Position numbers and translations under genes: made by a program. Positions 46,175-55,013 of a DNA stretch of 64,000 nt are shown here, one piece after another; the stretch's first letter is position 1; each line of letters starts with the position of its first letter. The notes beneath the pieces were generated by a model that was not told the origin of the DNA, did no database searches, and saw nothing but the letters and a program-made list of their open reading frames with translations. The stretch is from contig NZ_QCYJ01000020.1 of NCBI RefSeq assembly GCF_003123685.1, positions 1-64,000 of the forward strand. Reading direction: 5' to 3'. The stretch comes from Nocardia aurea. Its GTDB lineage: Bacteria > Actinomycetota > Actinomycetes > Mycobacteriales > Mycobacteriaceae.

Positions 46175-46501
46175 TCAATCATCGCGTACGACCGGTCCCC
46201 GGAACCAGCAGTAGGGCAGGCGGCCGTCGGGGTAGTTGAGGTACAGGTTGTAGGCGGCGCGTGTGCGGTGTCCGATCTCGGCGGTATGGTCCGGTTCGAT
46301 CAGGTATTCCACAGCGGCCGGGCCGGTGGTGGCGGGGTGCCAGGTGGTGAGGAGTTCGTCGTCGGTGTCGTAGATGTCGAGCCAGGAGGTCGTGCCGTCG
46401 GGTAGTGGTTCGCCTACGACCTCGAAGCGTTGGACGAAGGCCGCGCCGCGGGTAAGCAGGATGGTGTACCGGTTGGGCCGGTATCCGAGGTAGTCGACCA
46501 T
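46175..46501 (-). CDS. small phage tail-region protein (LtfC-like)
   Basis: A 108-residue beta-rich protein. ATG has GGGAGGGAT upstream. It contains NRYTILLTRGAAFVQRFEV, then TTSWLDIYDTDDELLTTW. Similar small proteins occur at the end of the tail operon in actinobacterial siphoviruses. Its role in the particle is unknown. It is the leftmost recognisable prophage gene in this direction of transcription. Confidence 0.6.
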   Translation of the reverse strand: MVDYLGYRPNRYTILLTRGAAFVQRFEVVGEPLPDGTTSWLDIYDTDDELLTTWHPATTGPAAVEYLIEPDHTAEIGHRTRAAYNLYLNYPDGRLPYCWFRGPVVRDD

Positions 46502-46519
46502 GTGATCCCTCCCAACGAG

Positions 46520-46545
46520 CCGAGCGCCAGAGTCGTGGCGCTCGG
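46520..46545 (-). terminator. hairpin terminator after the metallo-hydrolase gene
   Basis: CCGAGCGCCA and TGGCGCTCGG form an exact 10-bp stem with a 6-base loop, 13 bases beyond the stop of the metallo-hydrolase gene. No T-run follows on the minus strand, as is common in actinobacterial I-shaped terminators. Confidence 0.55.
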
Positions 46546-46557
46546 CCCGACACGGGT

Positions 46558-47487
46558 TCAGTCGGCGGGTACCCAGGTGGTGCGGCCAGTGGTGAGGTCG
46601 CGGTGCACGCGCCCGAAGGGCACATCCGCGAAATGGATACCGAACGCCAGATCCCCGCTCGAGGCGAGGTCGGCGACGAGCTGCTCGCGGTGGGCGATGG
46701 CCTCGGCCTGGTCGTAGTCGGCGCCGACCGCCCACTCCGGGTGCGTGATCTGGATCGGCGAGTGGAACACGTCCCCGAATACGAGCATCCGTTTGCCGCA
46801 GGAGCGTAGTTCGTAGCCGGTGTGTCCGGTGGTGTGGCCGGGCAGGGTGACCGCGCGCACGCCGGGGAAGATCCGCGTGCCGTGGTGCACCACCTTCACC
46901 CGTGGGGCGATGGTGTCCAGGATCGGTCGGGTCAAGATACTCGGTTTCGCCCAGGCGGGCAGGGTGTCGATCATGGCCGGGGTCAGGGATCGCCACCAGG
47001 CCCATTCGACTTCGCCGAGGTAGATCGGCGCGGTCGCGAACGGCGTCCGGCCAGGAACCGGGGTCAATGTCCAGCCCAGGTGGTCGAAGTGCAGGTGGGT
47101 GACTGCGATGCCTTCGATCCGGTCCAGGCCGTCGATCTGGGAGAGGCTGTCCAGCAGCGCGCCCGACCGCATCTCGCCGGTCATCGGGTTCTCGTGCACA
47201 TCCGGGAGGACAACCGGTCCGGCTCCGGCGTCGATGAGTATGGCGCGGCGGCCGCGCTGCACGAGTAAGCCGCCGAGTCCGGCGACGAGGTGCCCGTCGG
47301 GGTTGAAGTAGTCGGCGTGGGCGGTCCAGTCGGCTTCGGTCGCGCCGGTGATCCAGCCGCGGGGCTTGAGGGCGACGTAGCCGTCGGGGATGTAGGTGAG
47401 GCGGAAGCGGCCGAACCGCAGGGTGCGTAGCCGGGGCGGGGTGGATAGTCGCTCGCGCACGGTGAGGGGTGCGGGTGTTGCGGGCAT
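46558..47487 (-). CDS. metallo-beta-lactamase fold hydrolase
   Basis: A 309-residue zinc hydrolase. The metal motif THLHFDHLGW near residue 130 gives His-x-His-x-Asp-His. Further ligands are in GHTTGHTGY near 216, an Asp in VFGDVFH near 236, and GIHFADVPFG near the C-terminus. The plan matches lactonase-like and organophosphate-hydrolase-like members, some of which open acyl-homoserine lactones. It lies in a prophage tail operon without a structural role, so it is probably host-benefit cargo. ATG start. Confidence 0.84.
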   Translation of the reverse strand: MPATPAPLTVRERLSTPPRLRTLRFGRFRLTYIPDGYVALKPRGWITGATEADWTAHADYFNPDGHLVAGLGGLLVQRGRRAILIDAGAGPVVLPDVHENPMTGEMRSGALLDSLSQIDGLDRIEGIAVTHLHFDHLGWTLTPVPGRTPFATAPIYLGEVEWAWWRSLTPAMIDTLPAWAKPSILTRPILDTIAPRVKVVHHGTRIFPGVRAVTLPGHTTGHTGYELRSCGKRMLVFGDVFHSPIQITHPEWAVGADYDQAEAIAHREQLVADLASSGDLAFGIHFADVPFGRVHRDLTTGRTTWVPAD

Positions 47488-47547
47488 GACGAATCAGGGC
47501 CTTTCGGGATGCAGGGAACCGGCGCGGTGCGTCGGCGGGGGCTGGTG

Positions 47548-48345
47548 TCAGCCGAGGAGGAACCAGGGCCACCAGTGGTTGGTGCCGACGTGGTCGGCAC
47601 GCAGATACGAAGGCGGGGAGGGGAAGCCGGGGCCTTTCCCGGTGCCGTCGCCGCCGCGGCTCCAGTAATAGGGCTGCCGCGGTTGGGTGCCGCCGGGTTG
47701 TTCGATGACCCAGCGCGGGACAGTGGCGAGTTTGTAGCCGATGCCCAGGTAGTTCGACAGGAACCCGACCCCGTACACATCGCCCTGGCGGGCGGCGATG
47801 GTGGGCAGGTCGAACCGGTACTGGGTACTCGCGTTGGTAAGGACGGGGCGGATGTCGCCGGTGTCGAAGATCAGATGCAGGTCACCGGTGTCCTCGGCGA
47901 ACCGGTACACCATGACGTAGGCGTTGTTGACCATCGACCACCCCGCCGGACCGATCAAGAGTCCGACTTGCCGGTACTCGCGGTCGCGCAGGGTGCGGAT
48001 CATGCCGATTTCCACGGCGCCGGAGGCGGGCTGGTAGAACGGGGCCTGAGTCAGCGACCCGTTCGCATCGGGCTGACGAGCCAGCAACGCCAGCGGGAAA
48101 GTCGTGTCGTCGGTGGCGGTGAGGTTGGCCCACAACGGGATATCGGTCGGGACCTGTTCGTAGGTGGGTCGTTGGTAGATGGGTTGGCGGACCTCGCGGC
48201 GGTGTGCGTTCTGCGCCCCTGTGTAGGCCCCGATGACCCCGGCGCGGATCGCGGCTTTGGCGTCCTCGACCGACTGGTTTTGGAAGTGCCGGAATGCGCC
48301 GAGGTTCCAGGACCTGTCCGGGATCTCCCTGTTCGGGGATGTCAC
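47548..48345 (-). CDS. phage minor tail / tail-region protein
   Basis: A 265-residue protein of a family seen in the tail region of actinobacterial siphoviruses. Beta-rich sequence (EIGMIRTLRDREYRQVGLLI, then GPAGWSM) is followed by a Gly-rich, aromatic C-terminus ending NHWWPWFLLG. GTG start overlaps the stop of the upstream gene by 4 bases, marking one operon. Exact place in the tail is unknown. Confidence 0.62.
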   Translation of the reverse strand: MTSPNREIPDRSWNLGAFRHFQNQSVEDAKAAIRAGVIGAYTGAQNAHRREVRQPIYQRPTYEQVPTDIPLWANLTATDDTTFPLALLARQPDANGSLTQAPFYQPASGAVEIGMIRTLRDREYRQVGLLIGPAGWSMVNNAYVMVYRFAEDTGDLHLIFDTGDIRPVLTNASTQYRFDLPTIAARQGDVYGVGFLSNYLGIGYKLATVPRWVIEQPGGTQPRQPYYWSRGGDGTGKGPGFPSPPSYLRADHVGTNHWWPWFLLG

Positions 48346-48638
48346 AGGTCACCGATGAGCCAATCTGGGATCGGCGGGGCATCGGGCACTTTCACGGTCG
48401 GGTCCTTCCGCCCCACGACCACGGCGAGGTCGTCGCGCTGGCGCTGGAACTGCCTGACGAGGCGCACGAGGGTGCTGTAGCGGTCGGCGTCGGTGAGGTC
48501 TTGGCCCTCCAACTCGGTGACACGGGCCTGGAGTTGACGGACCTGACCGGCCTGGCGCGCGGTGATCGCGCCGATCACCGTCGCCAAGGCGACGCCGAAA
48601 GCTTGGACGATGTCGGCGTTGAGCCACCCGAGGTTCAC
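48342..48638 (-). CDS. DUF2746-like small membrane protein, candidate holin
   Basis: A 98-residue protein with one N-terminal membrane helix (IVQAFGVALATVIGAITARQ), a coiled coil (QVRQLQARVTELEGQDL), and a basic then Pro-rich tail. This layout and its position right after the endolysin gene match DUF2746 proteins of mycobacteriophages, considered possible holins or lysis partners. GTG start overlaps the endolysin stop by 4 bases. Confidence 0.7.
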   Translation of the reverse strand: MNLGWLNADIVQAFGVALATVIGAITARQAGQVRQLQARVTELEGQDLTDADRYSTLVRLVRQFQRQRDDLAVVVGRKDPTVKVPDAPPIPDWLIGDL

Positions 48639-50035
48639 TGGCTAACCTCCGGCTTGCGGTGCCGACCCGTCGAAGCGTCGTTGACCAGGTGTTCCAGGAT
48701 GATCTGGATCTTGTCCTGCACTCCGGCCAGGGTCGCGGTGACAGCGTCGATCTTCTGGTGGGCCGAGGCGACCGAGTCCACCACCGACTTGTCGTCGAGT
48801 TGAGGCCAGCCGGTGGGGTCGAGGGCGGGGCCGGGTTGGTGGCGGGAGTCGGGTCCGGCGAGCTGGTCGACGACCCAGGACGCGTGCATGTCGATGGAGG
48901 CGAGGAGGTCTGCGAGGGTGACGGGGTTGCCGTCTTTGTTGATGACGATGTCGGTGAGCTGCATATCGTTCCTTCCAAACAAGGCGGCGACCTCGGTTCG
49001 GCCGCCGCGGATGGCGTTGACGTCGATGAGTTGGCCGCCGATCGCGGCCCGATCGGAGAACTGGAGAATCGCGACCTCCTTGCCGCCGAACGGCTCCCAC
49101 CCCCGATACCCGTCACCGGGATAGAGCCGATCCGGTGCGCCGATGCCGGGAACGTAGGAGCTGTTCCACAACGGCACCGGCAGGCCCGACAGATCCGGGG
49201 AGCCCATGAAGTCACGCCAGTACCAGCACGGCAGATAGATCGGCAACAGCGAGAACCCCCGCGCGGTAATCGCGTTCACCCGCGCCCACAGATCCCCGAC
49301 GCTCGGGAAACCGCGCAGGTCCTCGTAGTCGATCTGGACCGGAACGCTGGTGTCGGCGAACCGCGCGAGCGCGTCGGCTTCGGCCTCGGGGTGGGTGTGC
49401 AGGTCGCAGTAGACGTAGCCGCCCCAGAACTCGAAGAACTCGCCCATCTGCTCGCGGGCCCGCGGCCACTGCGGGTCCTGCCACGTCCCTTGACTGACCT
49501 TGTGGGTCACGAAGGACATGCCTTCGGCGGCGGCACGCGCGAAGTCGAACGCGCCCTGGTGGTTACTGACGTCGATGCCGAATTCGGGCATCGCGAATCC
49601 TCCCTCCGGGAATGCCGCGCCGTCCAGGAGCGGTAGCGGGTCGAGGCGATCGGGGCCGGGTGGGTTGTAGAGGGCGCGGTGCCACTCCAGGTGCAGGTGC
49701 GGGGCTACCCCGGCGTTTCGGGAGCGGTCGGGTTCGATGACCGCGATCCGCTGCCCGGCCTCCACTCGTTGTCCGACAGAGACTTCCGGCCGGATGTGTC
49801 CGTAGACGGTGGTGCCGCCGCCGTCGCCGTCGGGGTGGTCGATGACCACCCAGGAGCCGAACCCTTGGGCGGGTCCGGCGCGGGTGACGATGCCGCCCTG
49901 GCAGGCGTGCACCGGCCGGTCGCCTGCGCCGCCGGGGTAGCCGAAGTCGACTCCGAAGTGCCAGCCGTCCTCACGTGGACCGAATGCTGACGTGATCCAG
50001 AACCCCACCGCGACCGGCCAGAAACGTGCAGACAT
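48635..50035 (-). CDS. phage endolysin, M23 peptidase plus GH25 muramidase
   Basis: A 466-residue lysin. ATG has GAGGAGG upstream. Residues 5-120 are an M23/LytM zinc peptidase with HFGVDFGYP and the ligand pair in HLHLEWH. Residues 145-345 are a GH25 muramidase with FGIDVSNHQGAFDF and the acid pair in VQIDYEDLRGF. The remainder (from about 360) has NKDGNPVTLADLLASIDMHA, a phage C-terminal segment that may bind the wall or the particle. It would cut both peptide and glycan bonds at lysis. Confidence 0.88.
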   Translation of the reverse strand: MSARFWPVAVGFWITSAFGPREDGWHFGVDFGYPGGAGDRPVHACQGGIVTRAGPAQGFGSWVVIDHPDGDGGGTTVYGHIRPEVSVGQRVEAGQRIAVIEPDRSRNAGVAPHLHLEWHRALYNPPGPDRLDPLPLLDGAAFPEGGFAMPEFGIDVSNHQGAFDFARAAAEGMSFVTHKVSQGTWQDPQWPRAREQMGEFFEFWGGYVYCDLHTHPEAEADALARFADTSVPVQIDYEDLRGFPSVGDLWARVNAITARGFSLLPIYLPCWYWRDFMGSPDLSGLPVPLWNSSYVPGIGAPDRLYPGDGYRGWEPFGGKEVAILQFSDRAAIGGQLIDVNAIRGGRTEVAALFGRNDMQLTDIVINKDGNPVTLADLLASIDMHASWVVDQLAGPDSRHQPGPALDPTGWPQLDDKSVVDSVASAHQKIDAVTATLAGVQDKIQIILEHLVNDASTGRHRKPEVSQ

Positions 50036-50063
50036 GACGAAACCTCCTCGGTGATAGCTGATT

Positions 50064-50672
50064 TCAGGACTGGGCGTCCTCGTAGCGCGACAGGATCGCC
50101 GGTCGCGCTTTGCCCAAGTGGCGCTCGATCGCCAGGACCCGTTCGCGCTCGGCCGGATCGGCACGCCGCAGATACGCGAGCACGGCTTTCACTCCGCGTC
50201 GGGTCGGGTCGAACTGTGGCGGTGGGTCGTTGGTGGCGCGGGCCTCGACACTGACCGGGCAGGTGACCGGCAGCATCGGTGGCGGTGGTTCGGCGGGCTG
50301 GTCGGGCACGGTGCCGGTCAGCCCCAGCGCGGCTGCCAACTGCTGACGCTGGCGTAGCGGGAGTTCGGCGACGAATTTGCGGACGTCGAAGACTTCCTCA
50401 AGCTCGGGTTCATCGGCGTCGGACCAGGTTCCGGGTGAGAGCAGCCAGTGCGGGTCACCCGCGCGCGGGGGGCGGTACTTGATGACCGGCTCCTCGACCG
50501 GGCGCGCCCCGCAGTCCCACAGCCGCCGCGACACCGCCCGCAGGTGCTGGATCGGCAAAAGCAGCGGTGCGCCCTTGAGCCCTGGGAGTCCGACGAGCAT
50601 CCACAGGAACGCTTCCTCGGGATCGGTGCGATCGCAGTTGTCGCGGGTTGGAAACTGGCCGTTGGATGACAC
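50064..50672 (-). CDS. DUF2744-like phage protein
   Basis: A 202-residue protein resembling the DUF2744 (phage gene 29) family of actinobacteriophages. Conserved-looking parts are DPEEAFLWMLVGLPG near residue 18, an RAVSRRLWDCGARP helix and a final basic helix region RRADPAERERVLAIERHLGK. GTG start with AGGTGA upstream. Function unknown; it precedes the lysin gene in the tail operon. Confidence 0.65.
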   Translation of the reverse strand: MSSNGQFPTRDNCDRTDPEEAFLWMLVGLPGLKGAPLLLPIQHLRAVSRRLWDCGARPVEEPVIKYRPPRAGDPHWLLSPGTWSDADEPELEEVFDVRKFVAELPLRQRQQLAAALGLTGTVPDQPAEPPPPMLPVTCPVSVEARATNDPPPQFDPTRRGVKAVLAYLRRADPAERERVLAIERHLGKARPAILSRYEDAQS

Positions 50673-50765
50673 GATAAGTCACCTGATCTCAGTGGTTGAA
50701 ATATCCGTCTTGGTGGCGTCGTGAAACCAGCTCGCGATGCGCGGGGATGCTGACAGAATCAGCCG

Positions 50766-52163
50766 GTGGCGATCTGGCGGAACCGTGAACTCGAAGACAT
50801 CCTCGGCGGACAACTTGAGCAAGGAACGATCACCGAGGCAGCAATCACGAAGCTCGCGGAGGAGATACCTGCGGAGTCCGAGTATGTCGACTACAAGAGC
50901 AAGGGCGAGTTCAAGAAGCCTCGCGACAACCCAAAGTGGAACGTGGGACAGGAACGCGGACGTGACGTCTCAGCATTCGCGAACGGACGCGGCGGAGTTC
51001 TGATCTACGGCGTAGAGGAATTCAAGAAAATATCCACCATTCCAGAGCGATTGAACCCGTTTGATGGGTCCGAGCATCGCTACGAACTCATTGATCAGTT
51101 CCGCAAAGACGTACGGCAGTACACAACCCCGAACCCGCAGTTCGACATGTTCGCAGTCGATGCAACAAGCGGCGGCTTCTATTTGGTCGTCGTAATTCCT
51201 GCCAGCCTCCGAGCCCCGCATGCAGTAACGGTGCAATCGGGAGATGACCGTCGCGCGCTTCATTACTGCGTGCGAGCGTCGGGGGAAACAAATACCCGGT
51301 ATCTCTCCGAACATGAGATCGCCGAGAGCTATCAACGCCGAAGCCGAAGCCACGAGGAGCGCCAGCGCCACAACGCGCATATTTGGACTGAGGGGGTCGA
51401 GGAACTCGTCGTGCGCGGTGTCCCGGTCTGGCTAGCGCTCGCGGCTGTGCCGGACATGCCAACCGATTCACTCCTGACCCCGACCGCACTCCGCGAGATA
51501 ACTGATTGGGCGGATGATCAGTACTTTCCAAATTCGATTCTCAGGCAGGGTTACCAGGCCACGGATCATCCCTTCCCTGCGCCAGGCAAGGTCGTGTACA
51601 CCAGGCTGCTCGTCACCGATGACGGAGACAAGACTCCGGGTGCGGATGAGACCTACCGTGAGTTGCACGCCGACGGCTCAGCCTTCGCTGGGTTGATGCT
51701 TGAGCAACGCAGCGCAAGCGGCAGAGTCGTGAAACTTGATGTCGACCTCCTTGTCGCCGATGTGTGTGCGCTGATGATTCACGCCCTGGACTGGGTGTGC
51801 GCACGGGCTGGCCGATGGGGCAACGCAACGGTCACAATCGGCTTGGCTACGGGGAAAGATCCTGGCGGCGCTCCCACGGTAGCTCTGAAGTCCAGCGGAG
51901 GAGCGTCCACTTTTGGCCTCCGGCGAGCCGACCGCAAGATGCCAACCGCGACGACTGTTGTGGACTTAAGCGGTCTAGACACTATGCAGGACAAGCTCCG
52001 TGCCACCTACAACGTCGCGGCACCAATGGTGCAAGCGTTCGGTGTTCCGGAACCAGACTGGATTACCGAAACCGGGGCGATCAGAACATCTATGATCCTC
52101 AGAGACTCTCGATCACACGCACTCAACTGGACACGCGAGTACGGCGTCGAGACGGTCAAGTAA
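50766..52163 (+). CDS. AlbA_2 (Schlafen-type) domain protein, prophage cargo
   Basis: A 465-residue protein on the strand opposite to all neighbouring phage genes. Residues 30-185 are an AlbA_2 domain: SEYVDYKSKGEFK with the conserved Glu and Lys, GRDVSAFANGRGGVLIYGVE, then the extended strand FYLVVVIPASLR and HYCVRASGETN. The second half (residues 200-465) is an unknown mixed domain. AlbA_2 proteins in phage and defence loci bind or cut nucleic acid and act as effectors or regulators. GTG start. Lower GC than the flanking tail genes and isolated orientation mark it as a moron. Confidence 0.75.
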   Translation: MAIWRNRELEDILGGQLEQGTITEAAITKLAEEIPAESEYVDYKSKGEFKKPRDNPKWNVGQERGRDVSAFANGRGGVLIYGVEEFKKISTIPERLNPFDGSEHRYELIDQFRKDVRQYTTPNPQFDMFAVDATSGGFYLVVVIPASLRAPHAVTVQSGDDRRALHYCVRASGETNTRYLSEHEIAESYQRRSRSHEERQRHNAHIWTEGVEELVVRGVPVWLALAAVPDMPTDSLLTPTALREITDWADDQYFPNSILRQGYQATDHPFPAPGKVVYTRLLVTDDGDKTPGADETYRELHADGSAFAGLMLEQRSASGRVVKLDVDLLVADVCALMIHALDWVCARAGRWGNATVTIGLATGKDPGGAPTVALKSSGGASTFGLRRADRKMPTATTVVDLSGLDTMQDKLRATYNVAAPMVQAFGVPEPDWITETGAIRTSMILRDSRSHALNWTREYGVETVK

Positions 52164-52322
52164 ACCACGCCTTGAACTACACTGCGAAATAATACTACCT
52201 GCTCACACGGGTGACGCGAGACCCAAGGCCGTATTCTCAAGCGGCGAAGTTGGTTCGCCTGGATCTCAGTCATTGTTTTGGTTTGTTCAAACGCGCTCGA
52301 CCGGAAGCTGCCAAGTGAAACG

Positions 52323-54084
52323 TCATGCCAAGACACCCAGTTCCTGTACGCCGGAGACCAAGTCGGAGACGATGTCGAGGGTACGTTGTGCGCGGTCGCG
52401 GTTGCTGGTCGGATCACCGATCACTGGTTGCCATTCCGGGAACTGGTCGCGGTCCCAGGCCAGGGTGAGTTCGCGGACGCGGTCGATGCGGATGGTATAG
52501 GTGTCATCGCCCGGCGCGGTCGCACCGATGCGGTCGCCGAGCCACCAGTGCCCGTTCTCACCGATGACGAACGGGGCACCGTCGCGGACGGTGAGGGTGT
52601 GGGTGAACCAGGATCGGGTGTCGTGGAAGCCCTCGCGTAGGGCTGCCATCGCCGAGATGGTGTAAGCCCTGCCTGGTGAGTCGGCGAAGTACTCGAACAG
52701 TCGTGACCAGCCGGAGTTGTGTTCACGGGCTTGGGATTTGACGGCGTGCCAGGCCAATAGCGTCCCCTGATACAGCGGCCGGATCAGCGCGTCGGCCACC
52801 CCGCCCAGCGGCGGGACGCCCACGATGGCGGCCGCGAGGTCGCCAGCCATCTGGACACCGGCGGAGAGGCTTTCGTCGGCTGGTTCGGGTCGCGGGTGCC
52901 CCACCCGAGTGATGGGGTGGGGCACCCGCGACCCCCGGCATCGAGGACCCTCCGGTCACGATCTGCACCGCCGTGGAGGCGGTCTCGGTGAACTTGCTGG
53001 TCTCGACCCCGCTGGTGGGGCTGTCGAAGTACACCGCGAACGGCGTCGACACCTGGGTCCGGCGCTGACCGACTTCCAGGTACTCCGCGGGCGTGACCGG
53101 GTCGATGATGGCTTCCTCGACGCTGTCGATGAAGTCCTCGGAGAACCGCGCCACAGTGCGGACGAGGCCGTCGAAGGGGTTGCCGCCGTTGCTGGTGTCG
53201 CTGTAGTAGCCGCTGGTGTTGACGATGTCGATGACGAGCGTGCCGTGGCGTAGTTTCGGGGCGCCGGGCCACGGGGGTGGGTCGCCTTCGAGCCAGCGTC
53301 GGCACCGCACCGACAGTTCCGCGTCCTCGAGGATGTCGCGGGCCATGTCGTACCAGTACTTGAACCGTGAATGCGGTGTCGCCCACAAGGTTCCGGCGGC
53401 GAGGTCTTCGGCAAAGGATGTTGGTGCGACGACCACGGACCACTGCGACATGTCCAAACCGACCGCACCCAGCCACGACGCCGGGTCGAGGGGATCGTCG
53501 GGGAGCTGCCAGCCGTGGGCCTGGGACTGCTCACGCATCACGTTCAGAAACAGCGGCAGCTTCAACGCCCACCGCGCCGGACCTGGGACGGGACCGAAGG
53601 TGCGCGGGATCTGGACCGAGGCGTCGAAGAACGGGTTGGACCAGATCAGATACGACTTGCAGTGCTGGAAATCGTCGACGAACCGCAATGTGAGGACTTG
53701 GGTGCCGTCGGCGCGGCGCTCGATGGAGTGGTCGATCAACCGTCCGGACCAGCGTGAGCCGGGGGCTTTGTCGCAGGTGATGTGGATATTGCGGCCTTCA
53801 CCCGCTTCGACGCGGGCACGGGTCTGCCACACCCACTTCGCCAACGGGTCATCCAACGGCAACTCGATGAGGGCGGTGCCGGTGTCGTTGTCGATCCAGG
53901 TGAACTCCGCGCGGTACTCCGAACACACCAATCCAGCGAGTCGCCAGTGCCCGTCCCAGAGCCGGACGAGGGGTTCGGCGCGGCGGTCGAGGTGGTCGGC
54001 TGCGTCGGCGGCCAGGGTGGCGTCCCAGATCGCTTCGCACTGCTCGGCGAGGGTCATCGAGTCCAGGTCGAGGGGCGCTGTCAT
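52323..54084 (-). pseudogene. Gp37-like (ReqiPepy6 type) minor tail gene, split by a frameshift
   Basis: The first part (54084 to about 52930) reads MTAPLDLDSMTLAEQCEAIW through GGSSMPGVAGA and matches Siphovirus Gp37-like tail proteins. The expected remainder (LSAGVQMAGDLAAAIVGVPP to QELGVLA) continues in a different frame, readable from 52955 down to 52323. In the first frame, translation runs on with unrelated Arg-rich sequence to 52723. One extra base relative to the intact gene, or a +1 programmed shift, would join them. The join falls on a perfect 20-bp hairpin. ATGA overlap with the upstream gene fixes the start. If not recoded, the tail protein is truncated. Confidence 0.78.
52887..52934. 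repeat. perfect 20-bp inverted repeat in the minor tail gene
   Basis: GGGTCGCGGGTGCCCCACCC at 52887-52906 is exactly inverted at 52915-52934 around an 8-base loop (GAGTGATG). The arms are very GC-rich and contain runs of four to five identical bases. It sits precisely where the two frames of the tail gene meet. Confidence 0.85.
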
Positions 54085-55013
54085 CGCAACCCCCATGCTC
54101 TGGACCACAACCGCGGCTGACGAAGCTCGGCTCGCGCGCCTCCGGCCGGGGCATCGGTGACGCTGATGGGCAGCAGGGTGGGCGGGGTGCGGGGTGGGAT
54201 GCGGTGCATGAAGTGCAGGCCGCCGAGGCGTCCGATGAGGTTGGTGCCGTTGAGATCGCGGACGTAGAGGCGGTCGGGGTCGAGGCTGATGCGTGCGCCG
54301 CCTTCGCGGTTGCCGAGCATCGGTAGGTCGATCATGCGGTTGCCGTAGCGTCCGCCGGGGGTGCGCCGGTACTTCTTCCCGGTCCATGACACGTCAGGTA
54401 TGCGCCATTTTCCGCGGGTGAGCAGCCACTTCTGGGCCATCTCGAGATCGGTGGGGTTGGAGACCTCGATGAACCCCTCACCCGGCCCGGCCCCGGTTTC
54501 CCAGAACGTGGTCTTGGTGGGTTCTTCCCACATCGGTTGCGCGGCGGTGACCGCCATCGGCACCAGGGATTTGCGCAGCAGGTGGGGGTCGCGTTCGGAC
54601 TCGAACTCGACACTCTTGTCCAGGGCGAGCCAGAGCCAGCGGGTGGAGCGGTCGGTGCTGATCTGGAGTTTGGTGAGGGTGGCGTCGGGGTCCCAGGCGT
54701 CGAGTTCGTAGTCCCAGGCGTTGCGCCAGTCCGAATCGCGTTTCTCCCATTCCTCTTCGTCGCGGCCGTGGATGTTGACCCCGAAGGTGATGTCGCGCTT
54801 GAGATACCGTTTGCCCTGGAACGTGGCACCGCGCTGGTAGACCGAGGACTTGTAGGTGGTGGTGACCGGCGCGTCCCCGATCCCCTTCGGCGACGTCGCC
54901 AAGGTGATGACATCACGGTCGGCTTTGGGGCCGTTGATGATCCAATACGAGTCGTCGACGCCGAAGACCTCGATGGTGACCGACCCGGGATTCACATACA
55001 CGAAGGCGGTCAC
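54081..55013 (-). CDS. phage minor tail protein (distal-tail type)
   Basis: A 310-residue tail protein following the tape measure gene, the usual place for the first distal tail component. It contains ATFQGKRYLKRDITFGVNIH, RSTRWLWLALDKSVEF and a central LVPMAVTAAQPMWEEPTKTT, followed by beta-strands and the C-terminal RLYVRDLNGTNLIGRLGG. GTG start overlaps the tape measure stop by 4 bases; the next gene overlaps its stop by ATGA. Confidence 0.78.
   Translation of the reverse strand: MTAFVYVNPGSVTIEVFGVDDSYWIINGPKADRDVITLATSPKGIGDAPVTTTYKSSVYQRGATFQGKRYLKRDITFGVNIHGRDEEEWEKRDSDWRNAWDYELDAWDPDATLTKLQISTDRSTRWLWLALDKSVEFESERDPHLLRKSLVPMAVTAAQPMWEEPTKTTFWETGAGPGEGFIEVSNPTDLEMAQKWLLTRGKWRIPDVSWTGKKYRRTPGGRYGNRMIDLPMLGNREGGARISLDPDRLYVRDLNGTNLIGRLGGLHFMHRIPPRTPPTLLPISVTDAPAGGARAELRQPRLWSRAWGLR

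Noticed and set aside
46175..47572. A 465-codon minus-strand gene spanning the metallo-hydrolase
   Set aside because: Only its last 108 codons look like protein and they have their own ribosome site; the rest is out of frame with the clear zinc hydrolase.
52723..54387. A 554-codon tail protein including sequence upstream of 54084
   Set aside because: The upstream part is antisense-like filler inside the preceding tail gene, and the last 65 codons are the out-of-frame end of the split gene.
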